This document shows, one piece after another, positions 26,066 through 36,793 of a stretch of 59,133 nucleotides of DNA. The notes under the pieces are model-generated. The model was not told where the DNA came from. It did no database searches and saw only the letters and a program-made list of their open reading frames with translations. The number at the start of each line of letters is the position of its first letter. Position 1 is the first letter of the stretch. Position numbers and translations under genes: made by a program. This DNA is from Thauera terpenica 58Eu (GTDB lineage Bacteria > Pseudomonadota > Gammaproteobacteria > Burkholderiales > Rhodocyclaceae): the NCBI RefSeq assembly GCF_000443165.1, contig NZ_ATJV01000053.1:1-59133 (forward strand), read 5' to 3'.

Positions 26066-27343
26066 ATGAAAGTCCTCGTCATCGGCGCCGGCGGCCGCGA
26101 ACATGCGATCGCCTGGAAACTCGCGCAATCGCCCAGGATCACCGAGGTGCTGGTGGCGCCAGGCAATCCCGGCACGGCGCGCGAGCCCAAGCTGCGCAAC
26201 CTGGCACCGAGCGCGGTGGCCGATCTGGTCGAACTGGCGCAGCGCGAGCAAGTGGGCTTCACCGTGGTCGGCCCCGAGGCGCCGCTCGCCGCCGGCGTGG
26301 TCGATGCCTTCCGTGCTGCCCAACTGCCGATCTTCGGCCCGACCCGGGCCGCGGCCCAGCTCGAGAGCTCGAAGGATTTCGCCAAGCAGTTCCTCGTCCG
26401 TCACAACATCCCTACGGCGAAATACGAGACTTTCTCGGACGCGGCGGTGGCCCATGCCTACATCGAACGCGAAGGCGCACCGATCGTGATCAAGGCCGAC
26501 GGCCTGGCGGCAGGCAAGGGCGTGGTGGTGGCGATGAGCGCGGACGAGGCTCACGCCGCAATCAACATGATGCTGCTCGACAACAAGATGGGCGATGCGG
26601 GCGCACGCGTGGTCATCGAAGAGTTCATGGAGGGCGAGGAAGCCAGCTTCATCGTCATGGCCGACGGCAGGAATGCGCTCGCGCTGGCCACCAGCCAGGA
26701 CCACAAGCGCCTGCTGGACGGCGACCGGGGGCCGAACACCGGCGGCATGGGCGCCTACTCGCCCGCGCCGGTGGTCACGCCCGAGGTGCACGCGCGCGTG
26801 ATGCGCGAGGTCATCCAGCCCACGCTGGCCGGCATGGCCGCCGAAGGCCTGCCCTACACCGGCTTTCTGTACGCCGGCCTGATGATCGATGGCGAGGGCA
26901 GTCCGCGCGTGGTGGAGTTCAACTGCCGCCTGGGCGACCCGGAAACGCAGCCCATCCTGATGCGGCTCAAGAGTGATCTCGCCGATCTGGTCGAAGCAGC
27001 GATTGCCGGCACACTCGATCAGAGCAAAGCCGAATGGGACCCGCGTTTCGCCCTTGGCGTCGTGCTCGCAGCTGCGGGCTATCCGGACAGTCCGCGCAAG
27101 GGTGACCCGATCACCGGCCTGCCCACGCATGCGCTCGCAGATGCGCACGTGTTCCATGCCGGCACGGCCGAACAGGATGGCCAGGTCGTGACCGCCGGCG
27201 GGCGCGTGCTGTGCGTGACCGCACTGGGCGAGGACGTGCACGCGGCACAGCAGCGCGCCTACGCGCTCGCCGCCGCCATCCATTTCGACGGCTGCCAGTA
27301 TCGCCGCGACATTGGCCACCGCGGCCTGGCACGTGCGAGCTGA
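26066..27343 (+). CDS. purD: Phosphoribosylamine-glycine ligase
   Basis: A 425-aa ATP-grasp enzyme making GAR from phosphoribosylamine and glycine. It opens MKVLVIGAGGREHAIAWKL; the ATP-grasp region holds IKADGLAAGKGVVVA, and the metal site lies in VVEFNCRLGDPETQ. hemF starts 6 bp after its stop, suggesting purH-purD-hemF form one transcript. Confidence 0.97.
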   Translation: MKVLVIGAGGREHAIAWKLAQSPRITEVLVAPGNPGTAREPKLRNLAPSAVADLVELAQREQVGFTVVGPEAPLAAGVVDAFRAAQLPIFGPTRAAAQLESSKDFAKQFLVRHNIPTAKYETFSDAAVAHAYIEREGAPIVIKADGLAAGKGVVVAMSADEAHAAINMMLLDNKMGDAGARVVIEEFMEGEEASFIVMADGRNALALATSQDHKRLLDGDRGPNTGGMGAYSPAPVVTPEVHARVMREVIQPTLAGMAAEGLPYTGFLYAGLMIDGEGSPRVVEFNCRLGDPETQPILMRLKSDLADLVEAAIAGTLDQSKAEWDPRFALGVVLAAAGYPDSPRKGDPITGLPTHALADAHVFHAGTAEQDGQVVTAGGRVLCVTALGEDVHAAQQRAYALAAAIHFDGCQYRRDIGHRGLARAS

Positions 27344-27349
27344 AGCGCG

Positions 27350-28258
27350 ATGAATCCCGCCACCCTCAAGCCCTGGTTCAGCACGCTGCAGCAGACCATC
27401 GTCAGCCACCTGGAAGCCTTTGATGGCAAGCTTTTCCAGACTGACAGCTGGGAGAGGCCTGGCGGTGGTGGCGGGCTGACCCGCGTCATCGAGGAGGGCA
27501 ATTTCTTCGAGCGCGGCGGGGTGAATTTTTCCCATGTAATGGGTGAGGCCATGCCGGCCTCAGCCACCGCGCATCGCCCCGAACTCGCAGGTCGCCGCTT
27601 CGAGGCCATGGGCGTGTCGCTGGTGCTTCACCCGCGCAATCCGCATTGCCCGACGGTGCACATGAACGTGCGCTGCTTCCTCGCCCTGGCCGAAGGCAAG
27701 GCGCCGGTGTGGTGGTTCGGCGGCGGCATGGATCTGACGCCCTACTATCCGCTCGAAGAAGACGTGCGCCACTTCCACGCCACCTGCAAGGCCGCCATCC
27801 TGCCCTTCGGCGGCGAAGCCGAGTACGCGCGCCTGAAGGACTGGTGCGACCGCTACTTCTTCCTCAAGCATCGCAATGAACCCCGTGGCGTCGGCGGGCT
27901 GTTCTTCGACGATCTCGGTGCCGACGGCCAGACCGACTTCGACACCGCCTTCGGTCTTACCCAGTCAGTGGGCAATGCCTTCCTTCCCGCTTACCTGCCC
28001 ATCATCGAACGCCGCAAGGACCTTGCTTTTGATGAGCGCGAACGCGACTTCCAGGCCTACCGGCGCGGGCGCTACGTGGAGTTCAATCTGGTCTTCGACC
28101 GCGGCACCTTGTTCGGCCTGCAGTCGGGCGGACGCACCGAGTCCATCCTGATGTCGATGCCGCCGATGGTGAAGTGGCGCTACGACTGGCATCCCGAGCC
28201 CGGCTCAGCCGAAGCCCGGCTTTACGAGGACTACCTCAGGCCGCGCGACTGGGCCTGA
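27350..28258 (+). CDS. hemF: Oxygen-dependent coproporphyrinogen III oxidase
   Basis: A 302-aa enzyme that decarboxylates coproporphyrinogen III with molecular oxygen. Signature blocks: [30 protein letters not shown] and [16 protein letters not shown], the last being the family signature. It adds an aerobic heme step to the heme genes elsewhere in the window (hemA, hemC, hemD). Confidence 0.97.
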   Translation: MNPATLKPWFSTLQQTIVSHLEAFDGKLFQTDSWERPGGGGGLTRVIEEGNFFERGGVNFSHVMGEAMPASATAHRPELAGRRFEAMGVSLVLHPRNPHCPTVHMNVRCFLALAEGKAPVWWFGGGMDLTPYYPLEEDVRHFHATCKAAILPFGGEAEYARLKDWCDRYFFLKHRNEPRGVGGLFFDDLGADGQTDFDTAFGLTQSVGNAFLPAYLPIIERRKDLAFDERERDFQAYRRGRYVEFNLVFDRGTLFGLQSGGRTESILMSMPPMVKWRYDWHPEPGSAEARLYEDYLRPRDWA

Positions 28259-28336
28259 GTACGCGCCCCGTCGGGCTGAAGGGCGTGCTGTGTTACTGAA
28301 CGCAGCTGCGCCCAGCACACAACAACAAGACTCCGC

Positions 28337-29563
28337 TCAGGCGGGCAGCAGGGCCAGGCGGGATTTCTGCCCGCCCGCCACGAGCTCAGCGGCTGCGCGG
28401 TAGTGGCCTTGCGCCTCGTCCCTGCGTTCGAGACTCTCCAGCAGGTGGGCAAGCGCGAGATAGGCCTCGACTGTGGCGCCATGCTGGATGGAAGACTCGA
28501 GGTAGCTCTGCGCCTTGCCCCACAGTTGGGCATTGATGCACAACTGGCCCAGAGAAAACAGCAAGCCCGCATCACGCGCCTGCTGCGGCAACCAGCTCTC
28601 GGCCTTTTGCAGGCAGGCACGGATGTCGCCCTCGCCTACCGCACACCACGCGTACTGACGCGCAAGGTCAGAGTCCCAGCGCTCGTCGAGCAGGCGCTCG
28701 ACCTGCTTGCGCGCAAGCTCACCATGGCCCACGCGCGCCAGCAGCGGCAACACGCGCTCGATCAAGCCACGGTCCTGCAGCTCATTGGTCGGAATCTGCT
28801 TCCAGTACGCGCCCAGCGCTGCGCCGTCGCCCGCGAGCTCGCGCATGCGCTCGACGTGAGCACGGCGCAACATCGGCGCCGCCTGCTCTTCAGTCAGCGC
28901 CTTGTGCTTGCGCAATTGTCGAACGGTGGCGACCAGTTCCTCCCAGCGCCCCAGCGCCGAGGCCACGCTGGCCTCGAGGCGCAGCATGGCAATATGCCTA
29001 TGCCCAGCCTCGCGCAAGCTCGCCAGACGCGCCCCCGCCTCGTCGAAACGACGCCCCTCGACGGCAAGCTCGGCTTCGGTCATCAAGAGTGCGACATCGT
29101 CCCTGGCGCCTTGCTTCGCGCTCTGCTCGGCGGCATGCCCGAGCCATTCGCGATATCGCTGCTCATCGTGCAAGGCGTGGGCGGCACGCGCGGCAACGAG
29201 CGCGGCCACTGATGCCTCATCACCGATTTCGTAGGCGCGTGACGCCGACTTGAGCGATTGTGCGAAGCGACCTTCAAACAGCGCATGGATGGAATCGGTC
29301 AGCGCGCGGCCTGCGCGTTCACGCCGGCGTCGCTCGCGCCACTGTGCGACCCGGGTCGGCAGTTGCAGGGTTCGGCTGATCAGACGCATGAGCGCGTACC
29401 CAAGGGCAGAGCCCACGACCACGATGACCACGAGCAGATTCAGCGACAACTGCACGCGCCAGGGCGGCATCACCAGCAGAACGTAACCATCGTTGAGGCC
29501 GGCCACCATCGCCACACCGACGGCAATGGCGAAGATGCCAATCAGCCAGATCAGAGTACGCAT
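28337..29563 (-). CDS. hemY: HemY-like TPR membrane protein
   Basis: A 408-aa inner-membrane protein of the proteobacterial HemY type (not the protoporphyrinogen oxidase of the same name). Two membrane helices occur at about residues 4-22 and 40-60, followed by the HemY N-terminal domain and helical TPR-like repeats to the end. It is the last gene of hemC-hemD-hemX-hemY. Its biochemical role is not established; it is linked to heme synthesis by gene order. Confidence 0.9.
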   Translation of the reverse strand: MRTLIWLIGIFAIAVGVAMVAGLNDGYVLLVMPPWRVQLSLNLLVVIVVVGSALGYALMRLISRTLQLPTRVAQWRERRRRERAGRALTDSIHALFEGRFAQSLKSASRAYEIGDEASVAALVAARAAHALHDEQRYREWLGHAAEQSAKQGARDDVALLMTEAELAVEGRRFDEAGARLASLREAGHRHIAMLRLEASVASALGRWEELVATVRQLRKHKALTEEQAAPMLRRAHVERMRELAGDGAALGAYWKQIPTNELQDRGLIERVLPLLARVGHGELARKQVERLLDERWDSDLARQYAWCAVGEGDIRACLQKAESWLPQQARDAGLLFSLGQLCINAQLWGKAQSYLESSIQHGATVEAYLALAHLLESLERRDEAQGHYRAAAELVAGGQKSRLALLPA

Positions 29564-29573
29564 CGCGGCCCCC

Positions 29574-30890
29574 TCACTGTGCCGCGGACGCGGCGGGCGC
29601 GTCCGGCTCGGCGTCGGCAGCAGGCGGCGAAACGGTCTCGTCGGCGTTTGCGGCAGCTTGCGAAGCGAGCTCAGGAGACTCCTCGACTCGCTCCTGAGAC
29701 GACAGCTCAGCTGCCGCGTCCGGCATCGAACCGAGCTGCGCCGCCCCGCCCCGCACCTGCATGATGCGCAGCGCGGTAAAACTCTCGGTGAGTGTGGGCA
29801 ACTCGGTCCGGATGGCCACGGCCTCGAGCGCGCTGAGCTCCTGCAACGCCATCTTCACGCGCTCGTCGCGCTGGTCGAAGAAGCGCTCGATCCAGACCCG
29901 TGCCTGCGCGAGATCGGCACCATAGGTGCGAGCGTCGCGGGCGAGCAGCGCCAGACGCGCGGTGAGCAGCCTGATCTTGAGGTTTTCACGCAGGAAAGCA
30001 TTCTGCGCCGGCGCCAGCAGCACCGGGTCGTCCTGGTCGAGACGCTCCATGCGCACCAGACCGCGCACTTCGCGCCACACATCGTCGGCCAGCTCACGTG
30101 CGAGGCCGATTCCTTTCGTCATCCAGTCGCCCCCTGCGGCAGCATCGGCATCGGCCGTGGCTGCCGCCATGGCAGGCGCTGGCAACTGACCCTCGTAGGC
30201 CAGCGGCATGGCATCGGCACGCTCGAGAAGTCGCTCCAGGCGCAGACCCAGACCAGACACATCGACAACGGGCTGTAATTTCAGCGCCTCGATGTCATGC
30301 GCAAGCGCCCGCCGCAGCGGGGCGTACTGGCCGCGGTCGTGCGTCGCCAGCCGGGCATCGGCCTGATTGAGCGCAATCAGTGCCGCCTCCACGTTGCCGG
30401 CGAGCTGGAGTTGCTGGGCCGCCAGGGCAACCGCCTGCTCGACCTCCGCCACCACGCCGTCTTCGCGCGAGCGGGAAAATTCCTGATACAGCGCCTCGAG
30501 CGCGGCGGCCTGACCCTCGGTCGCTTCAACCTTGGATTCGAGCGCACCCAGCTTGCCCTGCAAGGAGGCCATGGTCTCCTGCTGCTGACGCACGATGCCG
30601 CGCGCCTCGCTGGCCAGGCTCTCGCTCTCGGCGAGGCGGCTGGCCAGCGTTTCACGCAGCTGGGCGGACTGGGTGTGCGTGTCGCGCGCCTGCCACACGG
30701 ACCAAGCGGCCGCGCCACCCGCTGTGAGCGCCACCAGCAAGGCCCACCAGGCGATGGTCTGGCGCGCTGACACGGTTTCGGCGGCGCCGGGCTGGCTCGT
30801 CGGTGTCGATTGTTCGGGCATGGAGGCGTCCTTGCGGGATGATTGGGCGGCGCCCGGCGGCAGGGTCAGTGCGGGAATTTCTTCGTTCAT
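29574..30890 (-). CDS. hemX: HemX-like membrane protein
   Basis: A 438-aa protein with one membrane helix at about residues 45-65 (TIAWWALLVALTAGGAAAW), then a long coiled coil to about residue 150 and a mostly helical periplasmic part with an Ala/Pro/Glu-rich tail. This matches the HemX family, often mislabelled a uroporphyrinogen methyltransferase although no methyltransferase motif is visible here. It lies 9 bp after hemD. Confidence 0.9.
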   Translation of the reverse strand: MNEEIPALTLPPGAAQSSRKDASMPEQSTPTSQPGAAETVSARQTIAWWALLVALTAGGAAAWSVWQARDTHTQSAQLRETLASRLAESESLASEARGIVRQQQETMASLQGKLGALESKVEATEGQAAALEALYQEFSRSREDGVVAEVEQAVALAAQQLQLAGNVEAALIALNQADARLATHDRGQYAPLRRALAHDIEALKLQPVVDVSGLGLRLERLLERADAMPLAYEGQLPAPAMAAATADADAAAGGDWMTKGIGLARELADDVWREVRGLVRMERLDQDDPVLLAPAQNAFLRENLKIRLLTARLALLARDARTYGADLAQARVWIERFFDQRDERVKMALQELSALEAVAIRTELPTLTESFTALRIMQVRGGAAQLGSMPDAAAELSSQERVEESPELASQAAANADETVSPPAADAEPDAPAASAAQ

Positions 30891-30899
30891 GGTTGCAGT

Positions 30900-31685
30900 T
30901 TAACCAAAGTGCTTCGTCAATGCCTGCAGCAGACCGTCGTCACCGGCCTCGGTCTCGATGACGTTGACAAAGCCAGCGGCGCGCGCTTCGGTGCCGATGC
31001 GCGCGTGCGAGGCGAACACCACGACTTCGCGCAAGGCGTGCATTGCGTGCTCACCCAGCATCACCTTCAGGTTGCGTACGCCCTCGCTGCTGGTCAACAA
31101 CAGCGCATCGAGTTCGCCACGCGCCGCCGGCTCGAGCAGCAGCGCCGGGTCAAGCTGCGGACAGGAGCGCTGGTAGCAGGTGACGTATTCCACCTCGGCG
31201 CCACGCGTGCGCAGCGTGTCCCGAATCAGGTCGCGCCCGCCATCGCCACGAAAGATCAGCACCTTGCGCCCACCCATGGCCGCCGCAGAGAACTCGGGCA
31301 AGGCCAGTACCGACTCGCTATCGAAGCCGTCCTGCGGCACCACCGCATCACTGAAACCACGCTCGATCAGCACCTTCTCGCTGCCCTTGCCCACGGTCGC
31401 CACACGCAGTCCGGACGGCCAGGTGCGGCGCGCGCCGACAAACTCGAGCGCATGATGAATGGCATTGGGGCTGACGAAAAAGGCGAAGTCAAACTCGTCC
31501 AGACGCGGCACGATGGCCTCGAGCTCGGCAGTATCGGGCGCCGGAGCGATCGCCAGCACGGGAAAGCGGATTGCGCGTCCACCGCCCGCCTCTATGCGTC
31601 GGCACAGGGAGTCGGCCTGCTCCAGGGGTCGCGTCACGACCAGCGTGCGGCCTGCCAGCGGCGCCTGCGTGGACTCAGTCGACAT
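30900..31685 (-). CDS. hemD: Uroporphyrinogen-III synthase
   Basis: A 261-aa enzyme closing hydroxymethylbilane to uroporphyrinogen III. The family is poorly conserved; visible blocks are AGRTLVVTRPLEQA, FAFFVSPNAIHHAL, and LLTSSEGVRNL in the second half, together with strict hemC-hemD order. The frame is open into hemC (to 31832) but the ATG at 31685, 7 bp beyond the hemC stop, fits the family start. Confidence 0.92.
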   Translation of the reverse strand: MSTESTQAPLAGRTLVVTRPLEQADSLCRRIEAGGGRAIRFPVLAIAPAPDTAELEAIVPRLDEFDFAFFVSPNAIHHALEFVGARRTWPSGLRVATVGKGSEKVLIERGFSDAVVPQDGFDSESVLALPEFSAAAMGGRKVLIFRGDGGRDLIRDTLRTRGAEVEYVTCYQRSCPQLDPALLLEPAARGELDALLLTSSEGVRNLKVMLGEHAMHALREVVVFASHARIGTEARAAGFVNVIETEAGDDGLLQALTKHFG

Positions 31686-31692
31686 GTGCAAC

Positions 31693-32637
31693 TCAGCCAA
31701 TGTCCGCAAGAATCGCTTCCGCGCCCTGCGCACGCAGATCCTCGGCCAGAGCCTTGCCCAGCGCCTCGGCCGCGGCCGCCGCGCCCTCGCTCTGGGCACG
31801 CACGATTTCGCTGCCATCCGGGCGGGCGACAAAGCCGCGCAGCCAGATCCTGCCCTCGCGCATCAGCGCATAGGCGCCCAGCGGCACCTCGCAGCTGCCG
31901 GCCAGCGCGCGCGCCACCGCACGTTCGGCGAGTACGCAGGCAGTGGTGTCGGCGTCAACCAGGGGCTGCAGCCAGCCGATGATGTCCTTGCGCGCCGCCA
32001 GGCATTCGATGCCCAGCGCGCCCTGGCCGGCTGATGGCAGCGACACCTCGGCCGGCATCACCGAGCGGATGCGCTCACCCATCCCGAGCCGGGTAAGGCC
32101 GGCAGCAGCGAGGATGATGGCGTCGTACTGGCCTTCGTCGAGCTTGCGCAGACGGGTGTCGAGATTGCCACGCAGGCTGGTCACGCCCAGAAAGGGATAT
32201 TGCGCATGGATCTGCGATTCGCGACGCAGCGAGGAGGTGCCCACCACCGCGCCTGGCGGCATGTCGGCGAGGCTTTCGTAGCGGTTGGAGACAAAGGCGT
32301 CGAGCGGGCTTTCGCGCGCGGTGATGCAGGGCAGGGCGAACTCCTCACCCATCAGCATCGGCACGTCCTTCATCGAATGCACGGCGATGTCGGCACGGCC
32401 GTCGAGCAGCGCGTTCTCGAGTTCCTTGACGAACAGTCCCTTGCCGCCGACCTTGGCCAGCGGTCGGTCGAGGATCTGGTCGCCACGCGTGGTCATGCCC
32501 AGCAGTTCGACGCGACAGGCGGGATACAATCCCTCGAGGCGGGCCTTGATATGCTCTGCCTGCCACAGGGCAAGACGACTTTCACGGGTGGCGATGACGA
32601 TACGCTCGGGGTTCGCTAGGCTCACGATTGGGATCAC
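31693..32637 (-). CDS. hemC: Hydroxymethylbilane synthase (porphobilinogen deaminase)
   Basis: A 314-aa enzyme polymerising four porphobilinogens. It starts with [32 protein letters not shown] and [11 protein letters not shown] form the catalytic part, and the Cys of [12 protein letters not shown] carries the dipyrromethane cofactor. It leads the hemCDXY operon and diverges from the thioredoxin-fold gene. Confidence 0.97.
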   Translation of the reverse strand: MIPIVSLANPERIVIATRESRLALWQAEHIKARLEGLYPACRVELLGMTTRGDQILDRPLAKVGGKGLFVKELENALLDGRADIAVHSMKDVPMLMGEEFALPCITARESPLDAFVSNRYESLADMPPGAVVGTSSLRRESQIHAQYPFLGVTSLRGNLDTRLRKLDEGQYDAIILAAAGLTRLGMGERIRSVMPAEVSLPSAGQGALGIECLAARKDIIGWLQPLVDADTTACVLAERAVARALAGSCEVPLGAYALMREGRIWLRGFVARPDGSEIVRAQSEGAAAAAEALGKALAEDLRAQGAEAILADIG

Positions 32638-32656
32638 TCAAGAACAGGATTCGGTC

Positions 32657-33196
32657 ATGCTAGGGATGCTCGACTTTCGCCGCACCGCAGCATCAGGGTT
32701 CGCACCAATGGTGCGCAAGGTGGCTGCGATTCTAGCATGCGTGCCGATGGCGCTCTCAGCGGCACCGCCCATGCAGCCCAAGGCGATGGAGACCTTGCCG
32801 CAGGCGACCAACCTCGCACGTGATGCGGCGACGATGCGCGAAAAACGCATGCCGATGCTGGTGCTTTACAGCCAGCACGGCTGTCATTTTTGCGCAACCG
32901 CGCGTAGTTATCTGGCGCCGATGGCGGCGGCCGAGATCAGAGGCCGGCATGTCCTCTTCCGTCAGATCGACATCGACTCCGATGCCGGGCTGGTGGATTT
33001 CTCGGGCACGCAGTCAAGCCATCGCGCCGTGGCAAAGGCACAGAAGGCGAGCTTCACGCCCACGGTGAGGCTGTTCGACGCTGACGGCCGCGCCATTGGC
33101 GAGGACATCGTCGGACTGCGGCTGGAGGACTTCTATGGCCTGTATGTCGACAACGCGATCGCACAAGCACGTCGCCACATGGGCGCCAGTGACTGA
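32657..33196 (+). CDS. Secreted thioredoxin-fold protein
   Basis: A 179-aa protein with a hydrophobic export signal at about residues 19-36 (VRKVAAILACVPMALSAA) and a thioredoxin-like domain containing the CHFC redox pair in YSQHGCHFCATARSYL. A cis-Pro segment SFTPTVRLFDADGR follows, as in periplasmic DsbC/SoxW-like reductases. ATG 32657 has AGGA seven bases upstream; ATG 32708, directly before the signal sequence and after CAGGG, is a reasonable alternative. The redox partner is unknown. It lies between hemC (divergent) and ppc. Confidence 0.8.
   Translation: MLGMLDFRRTAASGFAPMVRKVAAILACVPMALSAAPPMQPKAMETLPQATNLARDAATMREKRMPMLVLYSQHGCHFCATARSYLAPMAAAEIRGRHVLFRQIDIDSDAGLVDFSGTQSSHRAVAKAQKASFTPTVRLFDADGRAIGEDIVGLRLEDFYGLYVDNAIAQARRHMGASD
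32729..32737 (-). promoter_or_regulatory. Candidate extended -10 promoter for hemC
   Basis: On the minus strand TGCTAGAAT is an extended -10 element about 90 bp before the hemC ATG. No convincing -35 is seen. It lies inside the 5' end of the divergent thioredoxin-fold gene. Confidence 0.35.
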
Positions 33197-33265
33197 GCAT
33201 ACGAACCCCGCGCACAAAGCCTGATCGGCCGCGCGCAACCTGCAACCCTTTTAGCTCCTCTCGAG

Positions 33266-36016
33266 ATGACCCACGACAAAGACGCGCCGCTGCGCGAAGA
33301 CATCCGCCTGCTCGGCCGCCTGCTCGGCGACACCGTGCGCGACCAGCAAGGCGCAGCCGCATTCGAACTCATCGAACGCATCCGCCAGAACTCGGTGCGC
33401 TTTCACCGCGACGACGACAGCGCGGCTCGCCGCGAACTCGAGGATCTGCTCGACGCCCTGTCGCGCGAGCAGACGATCCAGGTCGTGCGCGCCTTCAGCT
33501 ACTTCTCGCACCTCGCCAACATCGCCGAGGACCAGCACCACATTCGTCGCTCGCGCGCGCACCTGATCGCCGGCTCAGCGCCGCGTGAAGGCAGTCTGGC
33601 GCACGCCATCGAGGCCGTGCTCGGCAGCGGCACGGCCGACTCCGCTGCGCTGATGGCATTCTTCGACAGCGCGCTGGTGTCGCCCGTGCTCACCGCCCAC
33701 CCCACCGAGGTGCAGCGCAAGAGCATCCTCAACTGCGAAACCGTGATCGCCCGTCTGCTCGACGAGCGTGACCGCATGCTGCTGACCCCCGACGAAGCCG
33801 AGGCCACGCTCGAGGCCCTGCGCCGCGCGGTGCTCACCCTGTGGCAGACGCGTGTTCTGCGCACCGCCAAGCTGTCGGTGATCGACGAGATCACCAACGG
33901 CCTGTCCTACTTCGACACCACCTTCCTGCGCGAACTACCGCGCCTCTACGCCGCCCTCGAAGATCGTCTTGCCGCCGCCTCCCCGGGGCTGGGCGGCACC
34001 GAACTCGCGCCCTTTCTTCAGGTTGGGAGCTGGATCGGTGGCGATCGCGACGGCAACCCCTTCGTCACCGCCGAGGTGCTTGACAAGGCCCTGGCGATGC
34101 AGGCCACGGTGGTACTCGAGTATTACCTCAACGAGTTGCATTCCCTGGGTTCGCAGTTGTCGATGAGCCAGGGGCTGGTCAGCGCCTCGGATGCGCTGCA
34201 GGCGCTGGCCGAGCGCTCGCCCGACACCTCTGCGCACCGCCGTGACGAACCTTATCGGCGCGCGGTGTCCGGCGTCTACGCCCGTCTCGCCGCCACCTAT
34301 CGAGAACTTCTCGGCACCGCGCCACCCCGCCATGCGGTGGCCAGCGCCGAACCCTATGCCGACGCCGCCGCTCTGGTAGCCGACCTCGATACCGTGCACC
34401 ACTCGCTCGTTGCCAACGGCGCGGCGACGCTGAGCCGTGGCCGCCTGCGCCAGTTGCGGCGCGCAGCCAAGGTGTTCGGCTTTCACCTCGCGCCCATCGA
34501 CCTGCGCCAGAACTCGGACGTGCACGAACGCGTCATCGCCGAACTGCTCGAGATCGCCTGCCCTGGCACCGACTATCGCGCCCAGGACGAGGCCGGCCGC
34601 TGCGCACTGCTGCTCGAGGAGCTCGCCACCGCGCGCCCACTGGCCTCGCCGCACGTGAAATATTCGGAAGAGAGCGAGGGCGAGCTGGCGATCTTTCGCA
34701 GCGCACGTCGCGCCCATCTGCGCTATGGCACGTCGGCGATCCAGAACTGCATCATCTCCAAGACCGACGACGTCTCCGACCTGCTCGAACTGGCGGTCTT
34801 GCTCAAGGAAGCCGGCCTGCTGCGCCCGCTCGAGAATGCGCTCGACGTCAACATCGTCCCGCTGTTCGAGACCATCGATGACCTCGAGAACGCCGCTGGC
34901 GTCATGGAGCGCCTGTTTTCGCTGCCGATCTATCGCGCACTGCTGGGCGCGCGCAAGCACACACAGGAAGTGATGCTGGGCTATTCGGACAGCAACAAGG
35001 ACGGCGGCTTTCTCACCTCAGGCTGGGCGCTGTACAAGGCCGAAAGCGAGCTCGTCACCACCTTCGCCCGCCATGGCGTGCGCCTGCGCCTGTTCCACGG
35101 CCGCGGCGGCTCGGTAGGCCGCGGTGGTGGGCCGAGCTATCAGGCCATACTCGCCCAGCCCGACGGCGCGGTGCAGGGCCAGATCCGGCTCACCGAGCAG
35201 GGTGAGGTGATCGGCGCCAAGTATGGCAACCCCGAAGTGGGCCGCCGCAACCTCGAGGTGCTGGTGGCGGCGACCCTGGAAACCAGCCTGCGCCCAGCCG
35301 GCGATGCGCCCACCCCACCGGCCTTCGTGGCCGCCATGCAGGCACTCTCGGATGCGGCCTGCACCGCCTACCGCGGCCTGGTGTACGAAACCGAGGGCTT
35401 CGAACGCTACTTCTGGGAGTCGACCGTGATCAGCGAGATCGCGGCGCTCAACATCGGCAGCCGCCCGGCCTCACGCAAGAAGAGCACCGCAATCGAAGAC
35501 CTGCGCGCGATTCCCTGGGTGTTCAGCTGGTCGCAATGCCGGGTGATGCTGCCGGGCTGGTACGGTTTCGGCAGCGCGGTGCAGGCCTTCCTCGCGCAGC
35601 ACCCCGAGGACGGGCTCGCGCTCCTGCAGCGCATGGCGCGCGAGTGGTCCTTCTTCGCCACGCTGCTGTCCAACATGGACATGGTGCTGGCCAAGAGCGA
35701 CCTCGCAATCGCCAGCCGCTACGCCGATCTGGTCAAGGACGTGAGCCTGCGCGAGGCGGTGTTCGGGCGCATTCGTGCCGAGCACCAGAGCACGGTGCAG
35801 GTCTTGCTGCAGATCACCGGCCAGACCGAGCTGCTCGAGGGCAACCCGCTGCTCAAGCGCTCGATCCGCAACCGCTTCCCCTATCTCGATCCGCTCAACC
35901 ACGTGCAGGTCGAACTGCTGCGCCGCCACCGCGAGCACGGCGAGGACGTGCGCATCCGCAACGGCATCCACATCTCCATCAACGGCATTGCCGCCGGGCT
36001 GCGCAACAGCGGCTGA
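33266..36016 (+). CDS. ppc: Phosphoenolpyruvate carboxylase
   Basis: A 916-aa enzyme making oxaloacetate from PEP and bicarbonate. Catalytic signatures are present: [13 protein letters not shown] (His site), [14 protein letters not shown] and [15 protein letters not shown]. The C-terminus ends [19 protein letters not shown], typical of PEPC. Its TGA is immediately followed by the reverse-strand stop of the LytTR regulator (TGATCA), with no terminator between them. Confidence 0.97.
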   Translation: MTHDKDAPLREDIRLLGRLLGDTVRDQQGAAAFELIERIRQNSVRFHRDDDSAARRELEDLLDALSREQTIQVVRAFSYFSHLANIAEDQHHIRRSRAHLIAGSAPREGSLAHAIEAVLGSGTADSAALMAFFDSALVSPVLTAHPTEVQRKSILNCETVIARLLDERDRMLLTPDEAEATLEALRRAVLTLWQTRVLRTAKLSVIDEITNGLSYFDTTFLRELPRLYAALEDRLAAASPGLGGTELAPFLQVGSWIGGDRDGNPFVTAEVLDKALAMQATVVLEYYLNELHSLGSQLSMSQGLVSASDALQALAERSPDTSAHRRDEPYRRAVSGVYARLAATYRELLGTAPPRHAVASAEPYADAAALVADLDTVHHSLVANGAATLSRGRLRQLRRAAKVFGFHLAPIDLRQNSDVHERVIAELLEIACPGTDYRAQDEAGRCALLLEELATARPLASPHVKYSEESEGELAIFRSARRAHLRYGTSAIQNCIISKTDDVSDLLELAVLLKEAGLLRPLENALDVNIVPLFETIDDLENAAGVMERLFSLPIYRALLGARKHTQEVMLGYSDSNKDGGFLTSGWALYKAESELVTTFARHGVRLRLFHGRGGSVGRGGGPSYQAILAQPDGAVQGQIRLTEQGEVIGAKYGNPEVGRRNLEVLVAATLETSLRPAGDAPTPPAFVAAMQALSDAACTAYRGLVYETEGFERYFWESTVISEIAALNIGSRPASRKKSTAIEDLRAIPWVFSWSQCRVMLPGWYGFGSAVQAFLAQHPEDGLALLQRMAREWSFFATLLSNMDMVLAKSDLAIASRYADLVKDVSLREAVFGRIRAEHQSTVQVLLQITGQTELLEGNPLLKRSIRNRFPYLDPLNHVQVELLRRHREHGEDVRIRNGIHISINGIAAGLRNSG

Positions 36017-36793
36017 TCACAAGCGCAGCGCCTGCCGTACCGCCGGCCACTGGCGGCGGCTCACCGGCAGGCGCTCATCGACGCCCTTGAGCAGCACCTC
36101 CCAGTGGCCCTCGGCCTCAGGCTCGCCGACGCGCTCCACGCCCTGCACCGCCGCGCGCGCGACCAGGCAGTTGCGATGCAGGCGCAGCAGGCGCTGGGGG
36201 AACTCCTGCTCGAGCTGGACGAGGGATTCATCGAGCACATAGTCGCGCGCTAGCGTGCGCGCGGTGACGTACTTCAGCTCGGCCTTCAGGTAGAGCACCT
36301 CCTCGATCGCCAGCAGCAAGATGCGGCCGCGCTCGCTGATGCTGAAATGTCGACGCTCACCCGGCGCCAGCGCGGCAAGCCCCTGGTCGCTGAGCGCCTG
36401 CGCACTGCCCAGCTTGGCCAGCGCCATCGCCAGACGTTCGGCCCGCACAGGTTTGAGCAGGTAGTCGATCGCCGCAAGCTCGAAAGCTTCGACCGCGTAC
36501 TGGTCATAGGCGGTAACGAAGATCACCGGCACGGGCGCAGGCAGGCGCGCGAGATGACGCGCGAGCTCGACCCCGTCCATGGCCGGCATGCGAATGTCGG
36601 CCAGCACCACGTCAGCGCAAGCGGTTTCGAGCAGGCGCAGGGCTTCGATGCCGTTGGCGGCCATGCCGACGACGACGCTGGGGCAGGTGGCGGCGATGTC
36701 GCCGAGCAGATCGCGCAGACGGGCGCGCGCAGGCGCCTCATCATCGACGATCAGCACGCGCAGCGCGCCCGGCAGCTGGGCAGGGATGTTCAT
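36017..36793 (-). CDS. algR: LytTR-family response regulator (AlgR-like)
   Basis: A 258-aa response regulator. The receiver domain shows IVDDEAPARARLRDLL, the phospho-acceptor Asp in VLADIRMPAMDG and the Lys in YLLKPV. The C-terminal LytTR DNA-binding domain contains YLKAELKYVTART and FPQRLLRLHRNCLVA. It overlaps its histidine kinase gene by 4 bp. In Pseudomonas, AlgR/AlgZ sits between argH and hemC, controlling type IV pili and exopolysaccharide. Here the same neighbourhood is kept, but ppc and the thioredoxin gene are inserted before hemC. Confidence 0.88.
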   Translation of the reverse strand: MNIPAQLPGALRVLIVDDEAPARARLRDLLGDIAATCPSVVVGMAANGIEALRLLETACADVVLADIRMPAMDGVELARHLARLPAPVPVIFVTAYDQYAVEAFELAAIDYLLKPVRAERLAMALAKLGSAQALSDQGLAALAPGERRHFSISERGRILLLAIEEVLYLKAELKYVTARTLARDYVLDESLVQLEQEFPQRLLRLHRNCLVARAAVQGVERVGEPEAEGHWEVLLKGVDERLPVSRRQWPAVRQALRL